Of a stretch of 64,000 bases of DNA, positions 10,450-19,113 are shown in pieces. Positions within the stretch are counted from its first letter, which is position 1. Every line of letters begins with the position of its first letter. The stretch is from Roseovarius arcticus (lineage in GTDB: Bacteria > Pseudomonadota > Alphaproteobacteria > Rhodobacterales > Rhodobacteraceae). Position numbers and translations under genes: made by a program. A model generated the notes under the pieces. It saw nothing but the letters and a program-made list of their open reading frames with translations. It was not told the origin of the DNA and ran no database searches. The stretch is from NCBI RefSeq assembly GCF_006125015.1, contig NZ_SZZN01000001.1:1426001-1490000 (forward strand), read 5' to 3'.

Positions 10450-12534
10450 ATGACAGCCGGAAAATATGCGGCGCTTTTCGAGCCGGTCCGCATTGGCCCG
10501 GTGACCGCGCCAAACCGTTTTTATCAGGTGCCGCATTGCACCGGCATGGGGTATTTGCGCCCGCGTGCCGACGCTGCCGTGCGCGGCATGAAGGCCGAGG
10601 GCGGCTGGGGCGTGGTATGCAATCAAGAGACGGAAATACACCCCACCTCCGACCTCTCGCCATCTCCCGAGGGGCGCCTTTGGGATGCCGCTGACATCCC
10701 TGCGTTGCGGCTGATGACGGATGCAATTCACAAACACGGTGCGCTGGCGGGGGTCGAGTTGGCGCATAATGGCGCACATGCCGCCAATCTTTTGACGCGC
10801 GCACCGGTGCTGTCGCCTTCGGGCGGCGCGATAAATGCGATGCACCCAAAGCAGGCGCGTGCGATGGACAAGGCTGATATCCGCGACCTGCGCCGTTGGC
10901 ATCGCGACGCCGCGCGGCGGGCGCGGGAGGCGGGCTTCGACATCATCTACGTCTATGCCGGGCATGAAATGACGCTAACGCAGCACTTTCTGCTGCCTCA
11001 GAACAACCAGCGCAGCGACGAATATGGCGGCACTCTGACAAACCGCGTTCGGCTGATCCGCGAACTGCTAGAGGAGACGCGAGAGGAGGTCGGTGATACC
11101 TGCGCCGTTGCGTTCCGCTTTGCCGTCGATCAGATGCAGGGCGAGGCGGGGATGCAGGCGACTGGCGAGGGGCGCGAGGTTGTCCAAATGCTGGCCGATC
11201 TGCCCGACCTCTGGGACGTCAACGTCTCGGGCTGGGAAAACGACAGCGCTACCACCCGTTTTCAGCCCGAAGATGGCTATCAGAATGATTATATCCGTTT
11301 CGTCAAGGAAGTGACGCAGCGGCCCGTCGTGGGTGTCGGGCGGCTGACCTCGCCCGATATGATGGTGTCGATGATAGAAAAGGGCATCGTTGATTTTATC
11401 GGTTCTGCGCGCCCGTCTATTGCCGATCCGTTCCTGCCCGCAAAAGTTCGCGAGGGCCGGATTGAGGAGATACGCGAGTGTATCGGCTGCAACATCTGCG
11501 TCGCCAGCGACAACCAATCGGTTCCCATCCGTTGCACGCAAAACCCGACGATGGGCGAGGAGTGGCGCCGCGGCTGGCACCCCGAGAAGATCGCGGCCAA
11601 AGGTGCCGCCGAGTCCGCGCTGGTCATAGGCGCGGGGCCTGCGGGGCTGGAATGTGCTATGCAACTGGCCAAGCGTGGCTACGACGTCACGCTGGCCGAG
11701 GCGCGCGAGGAACTGGGCGGCCGCGTGCGGCGTGAGGGTAGTCTGGCGGGCCTCGTTGCATGGCGGCGCGTCGCGGACAATCGCCTGCACGATCTGCGCC
11801 AGCGCGCCAACGTCTCGATCTATGCGCAGAGCAGGCTGAGCGCCGCCGAGGTCGGCGAGCTTGGCATCGCGAACATTTTTGTCGCGACCGGCGCGACGTG
11901 GCGGCGCGACGGGGCAGGGCGCACGTCGCATGGCCCTATAGCGGTGGATGGCGCGATGCAGGTGCTGACGCCCGACGACATCATGGACGGCACGTTGCCA
12001 CACACTGGTCCGATTGCGATTTATGATGATGATCCGGGTTATATGGGCGGGGTACTAGCATCGCAACTGGCGGAGGCGGGGCGCGAGGTGACATTGATCA
12101 CGCCTGCGCCCATCGTGTCCCCCTGGACCGAGATGACGCTGGAGCAGGATCGTATTCAAAGCGCGCTCGTTACGCTTGGCGTGCGGATAATGACGGGCCG
12201 CGCGCTGGTGCGCGTGACAGCCGAGGCGTGCATCACAGCCGGCGTCTACGGCGAGCCCGAGCAGGCCGTTCCTTGCGCCTCCCTCCTGATGGTCACGTCC
12301 CGTCAGTGCGAGACCGCGCTGTATGATCAACTCGCCGCGATGCGCGCATCAGGCGATATTGCACTGGACACGCTGGAGCTGATCGGTGATGCCGCGCAGC
12401 CCGGTCTGATCGCAGATGCAATTTACGCGGGCCATGCCGCCGCCCGCGCATTCGAGGGCGATCCAAGTGCCACCAATGCCGCATATTTCCGGCGCGAGAT
12501 GGTCGCACTGACAGACGAGGGAGGTCAGGCATGA
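10450..12534 (+). CDS. Trimethylamine-dehydrogenase-like flavin/[4Fe-4S] N-demethylase
   Basis: A 694-residue protein of the TMADH/DMADH/DgcA family, which oxidatively removes N-methyl groups as formaldehyde and passes electrons to ETF. The N-terminal TIM barrel has FYQVPHC with Cys30, the residue that binds FMN covalently in TMADH. Tyr169 and His172 (YVYAGH) match TMADH active-site positions, as do Trp262/Asp265. The other two aromatic residues of the TMA-binding bowl appear changed (Glu60; no Trp after the cluster). The cluster ligands are CIGCNIC (344/347/350) and Cys362. An ADP-binding domain follows (VIGAGPAGLE). It is coupled by an ATGA overlap to the Rieske gene, so a dimethylglycine-like or other tertiary amine substrate is likely; trimethylamine itself is less so. 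Confidence 0.88.
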   Translation: MTAGKYAALFEPVRIGPVTAPNRFYQVPHCTGMGYLRPRADAAVRGMKAEGGWGVVCNQETEIHPTSDLSPSPEGRLWDAADIPALRLMTDAIHKHGALAGVELAHNGAHAANLLTRAPVLSPSGGAINAMHPKQARAMDKADIRDLRRWHRDAARRAREAGFDIIYVYAGHEMTLTQHFLLPQNNQRSDEYGGTLTNRVRLIRELLEETREEVGDTCAVAFRFAVDQMQGEAGMQATGEGREVVQMLADLPDLWDVNVSGWENDSATTRFQPEDGYQNDYIRFVKEVTQRPVVGVGRLTSPDMMVSMIEKGIVDFIGSARPSIADPFLPAKVREGRIEEIRECIGCNICVASDNQSVPIRCTQNPTMGEEWRRGWHPEKIAAKGAAESALVIGAGPAGLECAMQLAKRGYDVTLAEAREELGGRVRREGSLAGLVAWRRVADNRLHDLRQRANVSIYAQSRLSAAEVGELGIANIFVATGATWRRDGAGRTSHGPIAVDGAMQVLTPDDIMDGTLPHTGPIAIYDDDPGYMGGVLASQLAEAGREVTLITPAPIVSPWTEMTLEQDRIQSALVTLGVRIMTGRALVRVTAEACITAGVYGEPEQAVPCASLLMVTSRQCETALYDQLAAMRASGDIALDTLELIGDAAQPGLIADAIYAGHAAARAFEGDPSATNAAYFRREMVALTDEGGQA

Positions 12535-13718
12535 TCCGCGCCAATAGAGCCAGCATGAGGGCCGCCTATCGCCCCGGATTTGCCATGCCGCGCGACTTTT
12601 ACATGTCGCCTGAGGTCTATGAGAGCGACCTTCGCGACTATTGGAACCGCAGTTGGATCTGGGTCGGTCATGAAAGCCAGATTGAGGCGCCCGGTGATTT
12701 CTTCGTCTTTGACTACGGCCCGGAATCGGTGATCGTCGCGCGGGACCGCGAGGGTGCTATCGGCGCGTTTCAGAACGTCTGCCGCCATCGCGGATCGCGC
12801 GTGTGCCTTGAGGCCTCTGGCAACACCCGTGTTTTCGCCTGCCCCTACCACGCTTGGACCTACGAGCTGACGGGCAAGCTGCGCCGCGCCCGCGAGATGG
12901 GCGAGGGGTTCGACCCGTCGGAGTACGGCTTGCTTCCACTGCATCTGCGCAACTTCGAAGGGTTGCTGTTCGTCTGCGCCGCCGAGCATCCGCCCGAGAT
13001 CGACGACGGATTGGCTCAGCTTGCACCGCTGGCCGCGCCGTTTGACTTGCGCAATACGCGCATCGCCCACACGGCCACATATACTGTTTCAGCAAACTGG
13101 AAGCTGGCGGTCGAGAATTACATGGAATGTTATCACTGCGCCAACGCGCATCTGGATTTTGCCCGGTCGCATAGCATCAAGGACCCCGGTCACAAGACCG
13201 AGGAATTGGTGCAGGCTTTGCGTCCCCGCAGCCGCGCGGCTGGCCTGCCAATAGACGAGGTGCAGCGCTACGAGCCGGGCAAGGCGACGCTGTTCTACAA
13301 GCGCTATCCGCTGTTCGATGGCTTCCAAACTGGCAGTCGCACCGGCGCGGCGCTGGCGCCACTATTGGGCAACCTCAAGGGGTTCGACGGCGGCGCAACC
13401 GATCTTCAAATCGGTATCTTGAACAACTTTATCGTCTATTCCGATCACATGGTCGGATACCGTTTCTTGCCGGTGTCACAATTGGAATGCCGGATCGAGG
13501 TCGTCTGGTTCGTCCGCGCGGGCGCCGAGGCGGGCGTAGACTACGACCATGATGACCTGACATGGCTCTGGCACGTCACTTCGCTGGATGACGAGCGGAT
13601 CATCCGCCACAATCAAGAGGGCGTAAAATCACACCATTTCGTGCCTGGCCCGCTGTCAGAGATGGAGTGGGGCATCGCCGCGTTCTACGATGATTATTTT
13701 AGCGTCAGCGCTGGGTAA
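12531..13718 (+). CDS. Rieske non-heme iron oxygenase, quaternary-amine type
   Basis: A 395-residue ring-hydroxylating-type oxygenase alpha subunit. The Rieske [2Fe-2S] site is Cys84-x-His86 (CRHRG) and Cys104-x2-His107 (CPYHAW). The mononuclear iron site is NYMECYHCANAH with His202 and His207. The overall pattern is that of GbcA/stachydrine demethylase enzymes, which hydroxylate one N-methyl group of a quaternary amine so that it leaves as formaldehyde. Its ATG overlaps the stop of the TMADH-like gene (ATGA), so the two demethylations are probably consecutive. No dedicated flavin/ferredoxin reductase is encoded beside it, so reducing power must come from elsewhere. Its 3' end overlaps the convergent TetR gene by 14 bases. 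Confidence 0.88.
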   Translation: MIRANRASMRAAYRPGFAMPRDFYMSPEVYESDLRDYWNRSWIWVGHESQIEAPGDFFVFDYGPESVIVARDREGAIGAFQNVCRHRGSRVCLEASGNTRVFACPYHAWTYELTGKLRRAREMGEGFDPSEYGLLPLHLRNFEGLLFVCAAEHPPEIDDGLAQLAPLAAPFDLRNTRIAHTATYTVSANWKLAVENYMECYHCANAHLDFARSHSIKDPGHKTEELVQALRPRSRAAGLPIDEVQRYEPGKATLFYKRYPLFDGFQTGSRTGAALAPLLGNLKGFDGGATDLQIGILNNFIVYSDHMVGYRFLPVSQLECRIEVVWFVRAGAEAGVDYDHDDLTWLWHVTSLDDERIIRHNQEGVKSHHFVPGPLSEMEWGIAAFYDDYFSVSAG

Positions 13719-14349
13719 TCCGCGCTGCCAGCTCTGGCACGAGGCGCGCGGCCATCCTCAGCGTCTCATCCATGCAGCGCGCGGCGCTGTACTGCTCGGG
13801 CGCAACATGCAGATGCTGCCAGTAACCATCCGAAAAGGTGTCGATCCATTCAGCCGCCCGGTTCACGTCTTCGCCCGTCGCGCCCGTCATCAGCGCGGCG
13901 CAGGCCTCGCGCATGGCACCGATGCGCGCTGTATCAAATTGCACCAGAATTTCGGCGTATTTCGGGGTGAATTTCTGTTCGCCCCAGTAGGCAAACCAAA
14001 ATGACAATGATTCGGGATTGCAGATGACCGGATCAAAATCAGCCCGTATCAGCGCGATCAGGCGGTCGGCAGGATCATCGCCAGCCCCGGCGAGCGCGTC
14101 CTGCCAATTCTGTTGATAGCGCGCATAGTGATCCAGTAGGGCCTCGGCCAGCAGGCCTGCCTTTGACTTAAAATAGAACACTGCAACGCCTTGCGAGAGG
14201 CCCGCCTGCGCGGCGACGGTCGCCAGCGTGGTGCGCGACAGCCCATTCTCTGCAATTGAACGCCACGTCGCGTCCAGCAGTTGCTGGCGCCGCTTGTCGG
14301 CGTTTTCCTTGCGCTCTTTGCGCGGTTTTACTGGCGGTTGATCGGTCAT
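13705..14349 (-). CDS. TetR/BetI-like transcriptional repressor
   Basis: A 214-residue TetR-family regulator. The helix-turn-helix lies at about residues 25-70 (TTLATVAAQAGLSQGVAVFY), followed by a BetI-like ligand domain (FWFAYWGE, AEWIDTFSDGYW). It is divergent from the omega-aminotransferase gene. A perfect palindrome TTGAGCGCTCAA lies between them, 72 bases upstream of its start, and the same core occurs before the binding-protein gene and the second Rieske gene. It is the best candidate for the repressor of all these units and of itself. The inducer is probably the imported amine or a breakdown product; this is inference. Confidence 0.88.
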   Translation of the reverse strand: MTDQPPVKPRKERKENADKRRQQLLDATWRSIAENGLSRTTLATVAAQAGLSQGVAVFYFKSKAGLLAEALLDHYARYQQNWQDALAGAGDDPADRLIALIRADFDPVICNPESLSFWFAYWGEQKFTPKYAEILVQFDTARIGAMREACAALMTGATGEDVNRAAEWIDTFSDGYWQHLHVAPEQYSAARCMDETLRMAARLVPELAARITQR

Positions 14350-14420
14350 AGGCTCGCTACAATTGTTCGATAGCCCACATATCGGGGTGCGCCTCTTTGT
14401 GCCACACTGAATTTATTTAT

Positions 14421-14432
14421 TTGAGCGCTCAA
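14421..14432. promoter_or_regulatory. TetR-type operator, copy 1 (TTGAGCGCTCAA)
   Basis: A perfect 12-bp palindrome in an A/T-rich setting between the divergent TetR and aminotransferase genes. TTGAGC can serve as a -35 box on either strand, so binding would block both promoters. The 10-bp core is repeated exactly at 15941 and 21282. Confidence 0.75.
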
Positions 14433-14498
14433 AAAAACTTTACGTATGCGGCAGACGTGATACCTTGGCGGGCAACACCCATCAAAAGGATGACCGCC

Positions 14499-15875
14499 AT
14501 GACTATTGCCATCAATGCATCCACAAACCAGCCGGACACCGAAGAGCTGCACGATTGGGATCGTACCCATCAGCTCCATCCTTGGGCGGCGATGGATGAT
14601 TGGCGCGGCTACGATCACATGATGGTGGGCAGCGCCAAGGGGATTTATCTGTGGGACGCCTCAGGCAAGCGTTTCATTGACGGACCGGGGGGCATGTGGT
14701 GCGTCCAGATCGGCTATGGCAGGCAGGAAATGGCAGATGCCATATCTGCGCAGGTGATGACGCTGCCCTACACCTCGCCGTGGACCACGGTAACGGAGCC
14801 ATCGGCGCAACTGGCCAAGAAGATCGCCGACCTGGCGCCCGGTGATCTGAACAATGTGTTCTTCACCACGGGCGGATCGACGGCTGTGGATACTGCGATC
14901 CGCACGATGCATTTCCTGAACAATCGCCTTGGCCGCCCGGACAAGAAGATCGTGATCGCGCGGGAAAAGGGCTATCACGGCTCAACCTATCTGGCCTCAT
15001 CAGTGACGGGCAAGGAGCGGGACAAATCCAAGTTCGACGTAGAAAGTCGGCTGGTGCGATTCCTGCCTGATGTCAATCCATATCACCGCGCCGAGGGACA
15101 AAGCGTCGAAGCATGGTGCGACGAAAAGGTCGCCGATCTCGAGAATATGATTGCCGAGGTTGGCCCCGAAAACGTGGGTGCTTTCATCGCTGAGCCGATA
15201 CTGTGTTCGGGCGGCGTAATCATCCCGCCTGAGGGCTACCACAAACGCACGCACGCGATCTGCAAGGCGCATGACATCCTTTATATCTCGGACGAGGTCG
15301 TCACCGGATTTGGCCGTCTGGGCCACTGGTTCGCGTCGCAAGACGTGTTTGGCATCACGCCCGATATTATCACTTGCGCCAAGGGCCTTACCTCGGGCTA
15401 CCTGCCGCTGGGCGCGTGCATCATATCGGACGCTGTGATGGAGCGGATGACCGACCCGGACGATCCGGTGCTTTTCGCCAATGGGTATACCTACTCCGCA
15501 CACCCAGTCTGCTGCACGGCGGCGCTAAAGAATATCGAGATCCTCGAAAATGAGGGCATCCTTGAGCATGTGCGCGAAGTTTCACCTCATTTTCAGGCGC
15601 GTCTGCAAGCGCTGCGCAAATTCGACGTGGTCGGCGACGTGCGCGGGATGGGCCTCTTGGGCTGTATCGAGGGCAGTGCGCGCACGTTGGCGGGCGAACG
15701 GCGATTGGGCGCGATGCTGGACGAGGTTTGCGAAGAGATGGGACTGCTGGTGCGGCCCCTGATCAACATGGCGGTCTTTTCGCCGCCGCTGATTATCACG
15801 TTGCCCGAGATCGACGAGATGTTCGATATTCTGGAACGCGCTTTGGAAGAGGTGGAGCGTAGATTGGCGGCATGA
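14499..15875 (+). CDS. Class III omega-aminotransferase
   Basis: A 458-residue PLP-dependent aminotransferase of the omega-amino acid:pyruvate/diamine class. Recognisable parts are GGMWCVQIGYG, the FFTTGGSTAVDTAIR cofactor loop, YISDEVVTGFGR and the Schiff-base lysine motif ITCAKGLTSGYLPLGA. The start is ATG 14499 with AAAGGA eight bases upstream; ATG 14490 is an alternative. It likely transfers an amino group from the amine left after demethylation, or from a terminal amino group of the imported compound, to pyruvate. Operator copy 1 lies about 70 bases upstream and operator copy 2 just downstream, so it is predicted to be co-regulated with the importer. Confidence 0.9.
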   Translation: MTIAINASTNQPDTEELHDWDRTHQLHPWAAMDDWRGYDHMMVGSAKGIYLWDASGKRFIDGPGGMWCVQIGYGRQEMADAISAQVMTLPYTSPWTTVTEPSAQLAKKIADLAPGDLNNVFFTTGGSTAVDTAIRTMHFLNNRLGRPDKKIVIAREKGYHGSTYLASSVTGKERDKSKFDVESRLVRFLPDVNPYHRAEGQSVEAWCDEKVADLENMIAEVGPENVGAFIAEPILCSGGVIIPPEGYHKRTHAICKAHDILYISDEVVTGFGRLGHWFASQDVFGITPDIITCAKGLTSGYLPLGACIISDAVMERMTDPDDPVLFANGYTYSAHPVCCTAALKNIEILENEGILEHVREVSPHFQARLQALRKFDVVGDVRGMGLLGCIEGSARTLAGERRLGAMLDEVCEEMGLLVRPLINMAVFSPPLIITLPEIDEMFDILERALEEVERRLAA

Positions 15876-15940
15876 TTGCATTAGGATCGGATGATAAGCG
15901 TCGGTTATTAAGGTGATTAATTAACTTATAGATTTCTGAA

Positions 15941-15950
15941 TGAGCGCTCA
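15941..15950. promoter_or_regulatory. TetR-type operator, copy 2 (TGAGCGCTCA)
   Basis: An exact copy of the 10-bp core found at 14422 and 21282, placed about 97 bases upstream of the binding-protein start in A/T-rich DNA. It is predicted to be bound by the TetR protein encoded at 13705-14349. Confidence 0.7.
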
Positions 15951-16046
15951 GATAAATCTTGTGAGAATTCCGTTTCGTGTTAGCCTCAATATCAAGGCCA
16001 CGGGCAATACGCGCCCGAAATAAGGCCGCCCAACAAGGAGAACTAT

Positions 16047-17111
16047 ATGTCTGCCTACCGCAAGATTGCTATCGCTGTGTCCTCTGCCGCCATCATCGCC
16101 GCCGGAGCAGTGTCTGCCAATGATTCCGAGCTAACCATTTTTGACTGGGCCGGCTACGAGGATCCCGGATTTTTCCAGTCTTACATCGACGAGCATGGCG
16201 AGGCGCCTACGTTCGCCTATTTCGGCGACGAGGAAGAGGCATTTCAAAAGCTGCGCTCCGGTTTTGCCGCTGACGCGGCGCACCCATGTTCGCAATCCGT
16301 GCCCAAATGGATCGAGGCTGGCCTGCTGGAGCCGATTGATAAATCGCGCATCGACCGCTGGGATGATCTGAACCCTGGCTTTCGCGACATCGAAGCGTAC
16401 CAGAAGGATGGCGAGACCTACTTTATACCCATTGATTGGGGCAACACGGCAGTCATTTATAACACCGAACTGCTGACAGACGAGGACGTTGCCTCGCTGC
16501 AAGCGTTCGCCGATCCCAAGAATATGGGCCGTATTTCCATCGGTGATAATGTCGACGACGCCTATGCGCTGGCATTTCTTGCAGGCGGCGTGACCGATTG
16601 GACGAAGGCGACAGACGAGGAATTTGAGGCCGCATCAGCGTTTTTACGTAAGGTGCATCCAAATGTGCGGGCCTATTGGTCGGACGGATCATCGCTGGCG
16701 CAATTGATGCAAAGCGGCGAGGTTTATCTGGCCTGGGCCTGGAACGAGACTTTTTCGACGATGAGCGCCGAGGGCCATCCCATCGGCATCAAGAGAGACA
16801 CTGCCGAGGGCGCGTCAAGTTGGGTCTGCGGCTATACCAAGATGGCGGGCGGCACTGGATCGGACGACAAGTTCTATGATTTCATCAATGCATGGCTAGA
16901 GCCGAAATCGGTGGAATACATCGTGACGGCATGGGGTTATGGCCACGCCAACGCGGCAGCAATGGCAGAAATTCCTGCCGAAACGCTGGCCTCGGTCGGA
17001 CTAGAGAGCAGCGACAAGCTGCGCGAGAACACACTGTGGCAGGCTCCCGTGCCGTTCGAACTGCGTGAAAAGATGATAGCGGAATTCGAGCTGATCAAAG
17101 CCGGCTTTTAA
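16047..17111 (+). CDS. Spermidine/putrescine-type ABC transporter substrate-binding protein
   Basis: A 354-residue periplasmic binding protein with an N-terminal signal peptide (about residues 1-24, ending VSAND). The start LTIFDWAGYEDPGFFQSYI and the ERIS/SGEVYLAWAW-type segments match the PotD/PotF family that binds polyamines and related amines. AAGGAG lies just before the ATG. It faces the ABC operon convergently instead of being part of it, with a shared terminator between. Operator copy 2 lies upstream, so it is expected to be induced with the rest of the cluster. The ligand is probably a positively charged or methylated amine, given the neighbours; it cannot be read from the sequence. 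Confidence 0.9.
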   Translation: MSAYRKIAIAVSSAAIIAAGAVSANDSELTIFDWAGYEDPGFFQSYIDEHGEAPTFAYFGDEEEAFQKLRSGFAADAAHPCSQSVPKWIEAGLLEPIDKSRIDRWDDLNPGFRDIEAYQKDGETYFIPIDWGNTAVIYNTELLTDEDVASLQAFADPKNMGRISIGDNVDDAYALAFLAGGVTDWTKATDEEFEAASAFLRKVHPNVRAYWSDGSSLAQLMQSGEVYLAWAWNETFSTMSAEGHPIGIKRDTAEGASSWVCGYTKMAGGTGSDDKFYDFINAWLEPKSVEYIVTAWGYGHANAAAMAEIPAETLASVGLESSDKLRENTLWQAPVPFELREKMIAEFELIKAGF

Positions 17112-17134
17112 GGTCTGATATCTACGCAATTCTA

Positions 17135-17167
17135 AAAGAGAGCGGGCCTTACGGCCTGCTCTTTTTT
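17135..17167. terminator. Bidirectional rho-independent terminator
   Basis: AGAGCGGGCC and GGCCTGCTCT pair (one G-T) around TTAC, with an A-run before and a T-run (CTTTTTT) after. It ends the binding-protein transcript on the plus strand and can also end the convergent ABC operon. Confidence 0.9.
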
Positions 17168-17176
17168 GTTTGTGGG

Positions 17177-18274
17177 TTACTCCAGCAGGACGATGGAATC
17201 CGCGCCCCAGCCGACAGTCACCTTGGCTCCGTCTCGCGCCACTGCGCGCCCAGCGGTGTTGCGCATCGAGATCGTGACAGGATCGGAGGCGCCGGGCAGG
17301 GCGACGGTGTAGTAGGTCATGTCGCCGTAGTAGTCGGTGCTGGTCACTGTGCCCTCCACCTCATGCTCAAAACTTCCGGTATCTCCGTCCAGAATAGTGA
17401 ACATTTCGGGTCGCACTCCGACGACGTTGATGTTTGCAGCATTCAACCGCTTTGGCGCCTGCGCGACTGGAATGTCCACCTTGCCCAAGGCCGGAACTGT
17501 AAGCTGATAGGGTGCATCACCGCCCCCTGTGGCTGTCGCGTCTAGGAAGTTCATCACGCCGATGAAGGATGCGACCTTGCGCGTGGCAGGCCGGCGATAC
17601 AGCTCTTCGGGGGTGGCGAGTTGCGCTATCGTCCCGTCAAAGATGACGGCGATCCTATCGGACATGATCAGCGCCTCTTCTTGGTCATGGGTGACGAGAA
17701 TAAAGGTAATTCCCAGCGACTTTTGCAAGCTGCGCAGCTCGTGCTGCATCTGGTCGCGCAGTTTCTTGTCCAGCGCAGATAGCGGCTCGTCCAGCAGTAT
17801 GACCTTGGGCCGCATGACCAGCGCGCGGGCAAGGGCGACGCGCTGGCGCTGCCCGCCCGACAACTCATGCGCCTTACGCTCGCCGTAACCTGCCAGATCG
17901 ACCATCGCGAGGGCCTCATCGACTTCCTTGGCCATCGCGGCCTTGCCCAACTTTTTGCGCACGAGGCCGTAGCCGACATTCTCGGCCACGTTCAGATGTG
18001 GAAAGATCGCATAGCTTTGAAACACCATATTGGTCGGGCGCTGGTTGGCGGGGATACCCTTCATCGGCTTGCCGCCAATCATGATCGTGCCACCTGTGAC
18101 CTGCTCAAACCCTGCGATCAGGCGCAGCAATGTAGTTTTTCCGCAGCCCGATGGGCCCAGCAGTGAGAAGAACTCACCCTCGCGAATGGTGGCATTGACA
18201 CCGCTGAGGGCCGTGACGGCGCCAAAGCTTTTGGAAACGTCCTTAATTTCGATGATCGGTGCGGCGTCGGCCAT
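17177..18274 (-). CDS. Spermidine/putrescine-type ABC transporter ATP-binding protein
   Basis: A 365-residue PotA-like ATPase. Walker A GPSGCGKTT, the signature LSGGQRQRVALARAL and Walker B ILLDEPLSALD are intact, and a C-terminal TOBE-like domain (about residues 250-365) follows. It is the last gene of the minus-strand operon Rieske-permease-permease-ATPase, starting two bases after the second permease. It powers uptake of the ligand bound by the protein at 16047-17111. Confidence 0.94.
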   Translation of the reverse strand: MADAAPIIEIKDVSKSFGAVTALSGVNATIREGEFFSLLGPSGCGKTTLLRLIAGFEQVTGGTIMIGGKPMKGIPANQRPTNMVFQSYAIFPHLNVAENVGYGLVRKKLGKAAMAKEVDEALAMVDLAGYGERKAHELSGGQRQRVALARALVMRPKVILLDEPLSALDKKLRDQMQHELRSLQKSLGITFILVTHDQEEALIMSDRIAVIFDGTIAQLATPEELYRRPATRKVASFIGVMNFLDATATGGGDAPYQLTVPALGKVDIPVAQAPKRLNAANINVVGVRPEMFTILDGDTGSFEHEVEGTVTSTDYYGDMTYYTVALPGASDPVTISMRNTAGRAVARDGAKVTVGWGADSIVLLE

Positions 18275-18276
18275 GT

Positions 18277-19113
18277 TTAGACAAGTCCTTGTGTTGATCC
18301 GGCATCCATCCCTTGCCTGCGGGTCGCGCGGCGGCGAAATACCTCGGCCACGATCAGCAGCCCGACGGAGACCGCCAGCAAAATCGTGCCTAGTGCCATC
18401 ACTGACGGCAGCTTGGACGGGAAGCGTAGCTGGCTCCAGATATAGACCGGAAGAGTGACGTCTGTGCCGGTCAGGAAAAACGAAATGATGAATTCGTCCA
18501 GAGAAATAGTGAAAGTGATCAATAGGCTAGAGATAACGCCCGGCATGATTAGCGGCAGCGTCACGCGCCGGAACGTACCCCAGCGCGTCTCGCCCAGATC
18601 AAAAGACGCCTCCTCCAGACTACTTTCCATTCCGGCGAAGGCCGAACTGAGGATTGCGATGGAGAAGGGCGTGCAGATCAGGACGTGGCCGGCAATAACC
18701 GTCCAGAGCGAAAGGGACATGCCCAGTTGCATCAGCATGACGAGTAAGGCGACAGCGACGATAATCTCAGGCAGGACCAGCGGCAGCATAATGAAGCCCA
18801 TGACGCCTTTTTGCCCCGGAAAGCTGTAATTGGCGGCCGAACGCGCAGCGCAGGCGCCGAGAAAGGTGCTGATCAGCGCCGTGGACAGAGCCACAAACCC
18901 GCTATTGCGCACAGCGCCGTGCAATGCGTCGGTCGTCCATAGCAGATCAAACCATTTCGTGGTGAAGCCCGTCAGCGGAAATGCCACGATCGTCGCATCG
19001 TTGAACGCAAAGAGCGGCAGCAAGATCACCGGCGCATAGAGGAACAGCATGTAGGCAACGGCATAGACCACAAGCCACTTGGACGAGATGAATTTGCCAA
19101 ATCCGCGCATCAT
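18277..19113 (-). CDS. ABC transporter permease, PotC type
   Basis: A 278-residue inner-membrane permease with about six hydrophobic helices. The EAA motif region is EEASFDLGETRWGTFRRVTL, the coupling segment for the ATPase. It overlaps the upstream permease by four bases and is followed two bases later by the ATPase gene. Together with the PotB-type permease it forms the membrane channel of the amine importer. Confidence 0.93.
   Translation of the reverse strand: MMRGFGKFISSKWLVVYAVAYMLFLYAPVILLPLFAFNDATIVAFPLTGFTTKWFDLLWTTDALHGAVRNSGFVALSTALISTFLGACAARSAANYSFPGQKGVMGFIMLPLVLPEIIVAVALLVMLMQLGMSLSLWTVIAGHVLICTPFSIAILSSAFAGMESSLEEASFDLGETRWGTFRRVTLPLIMPGVISSLLITFTISLDEFIISFFLTGTDVTLPVYIWSQLRFPSKLPSVMALGTILLAVSVGLLIVAEVFRRRATRRQGMDAGSTQGLV

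Noticed and set aside
11068..12003. 311-codon open frame opposite the TMADH-like gene
   Set aside because: Antisense shadow of a strongly conserved enzyme; no start signal or family.
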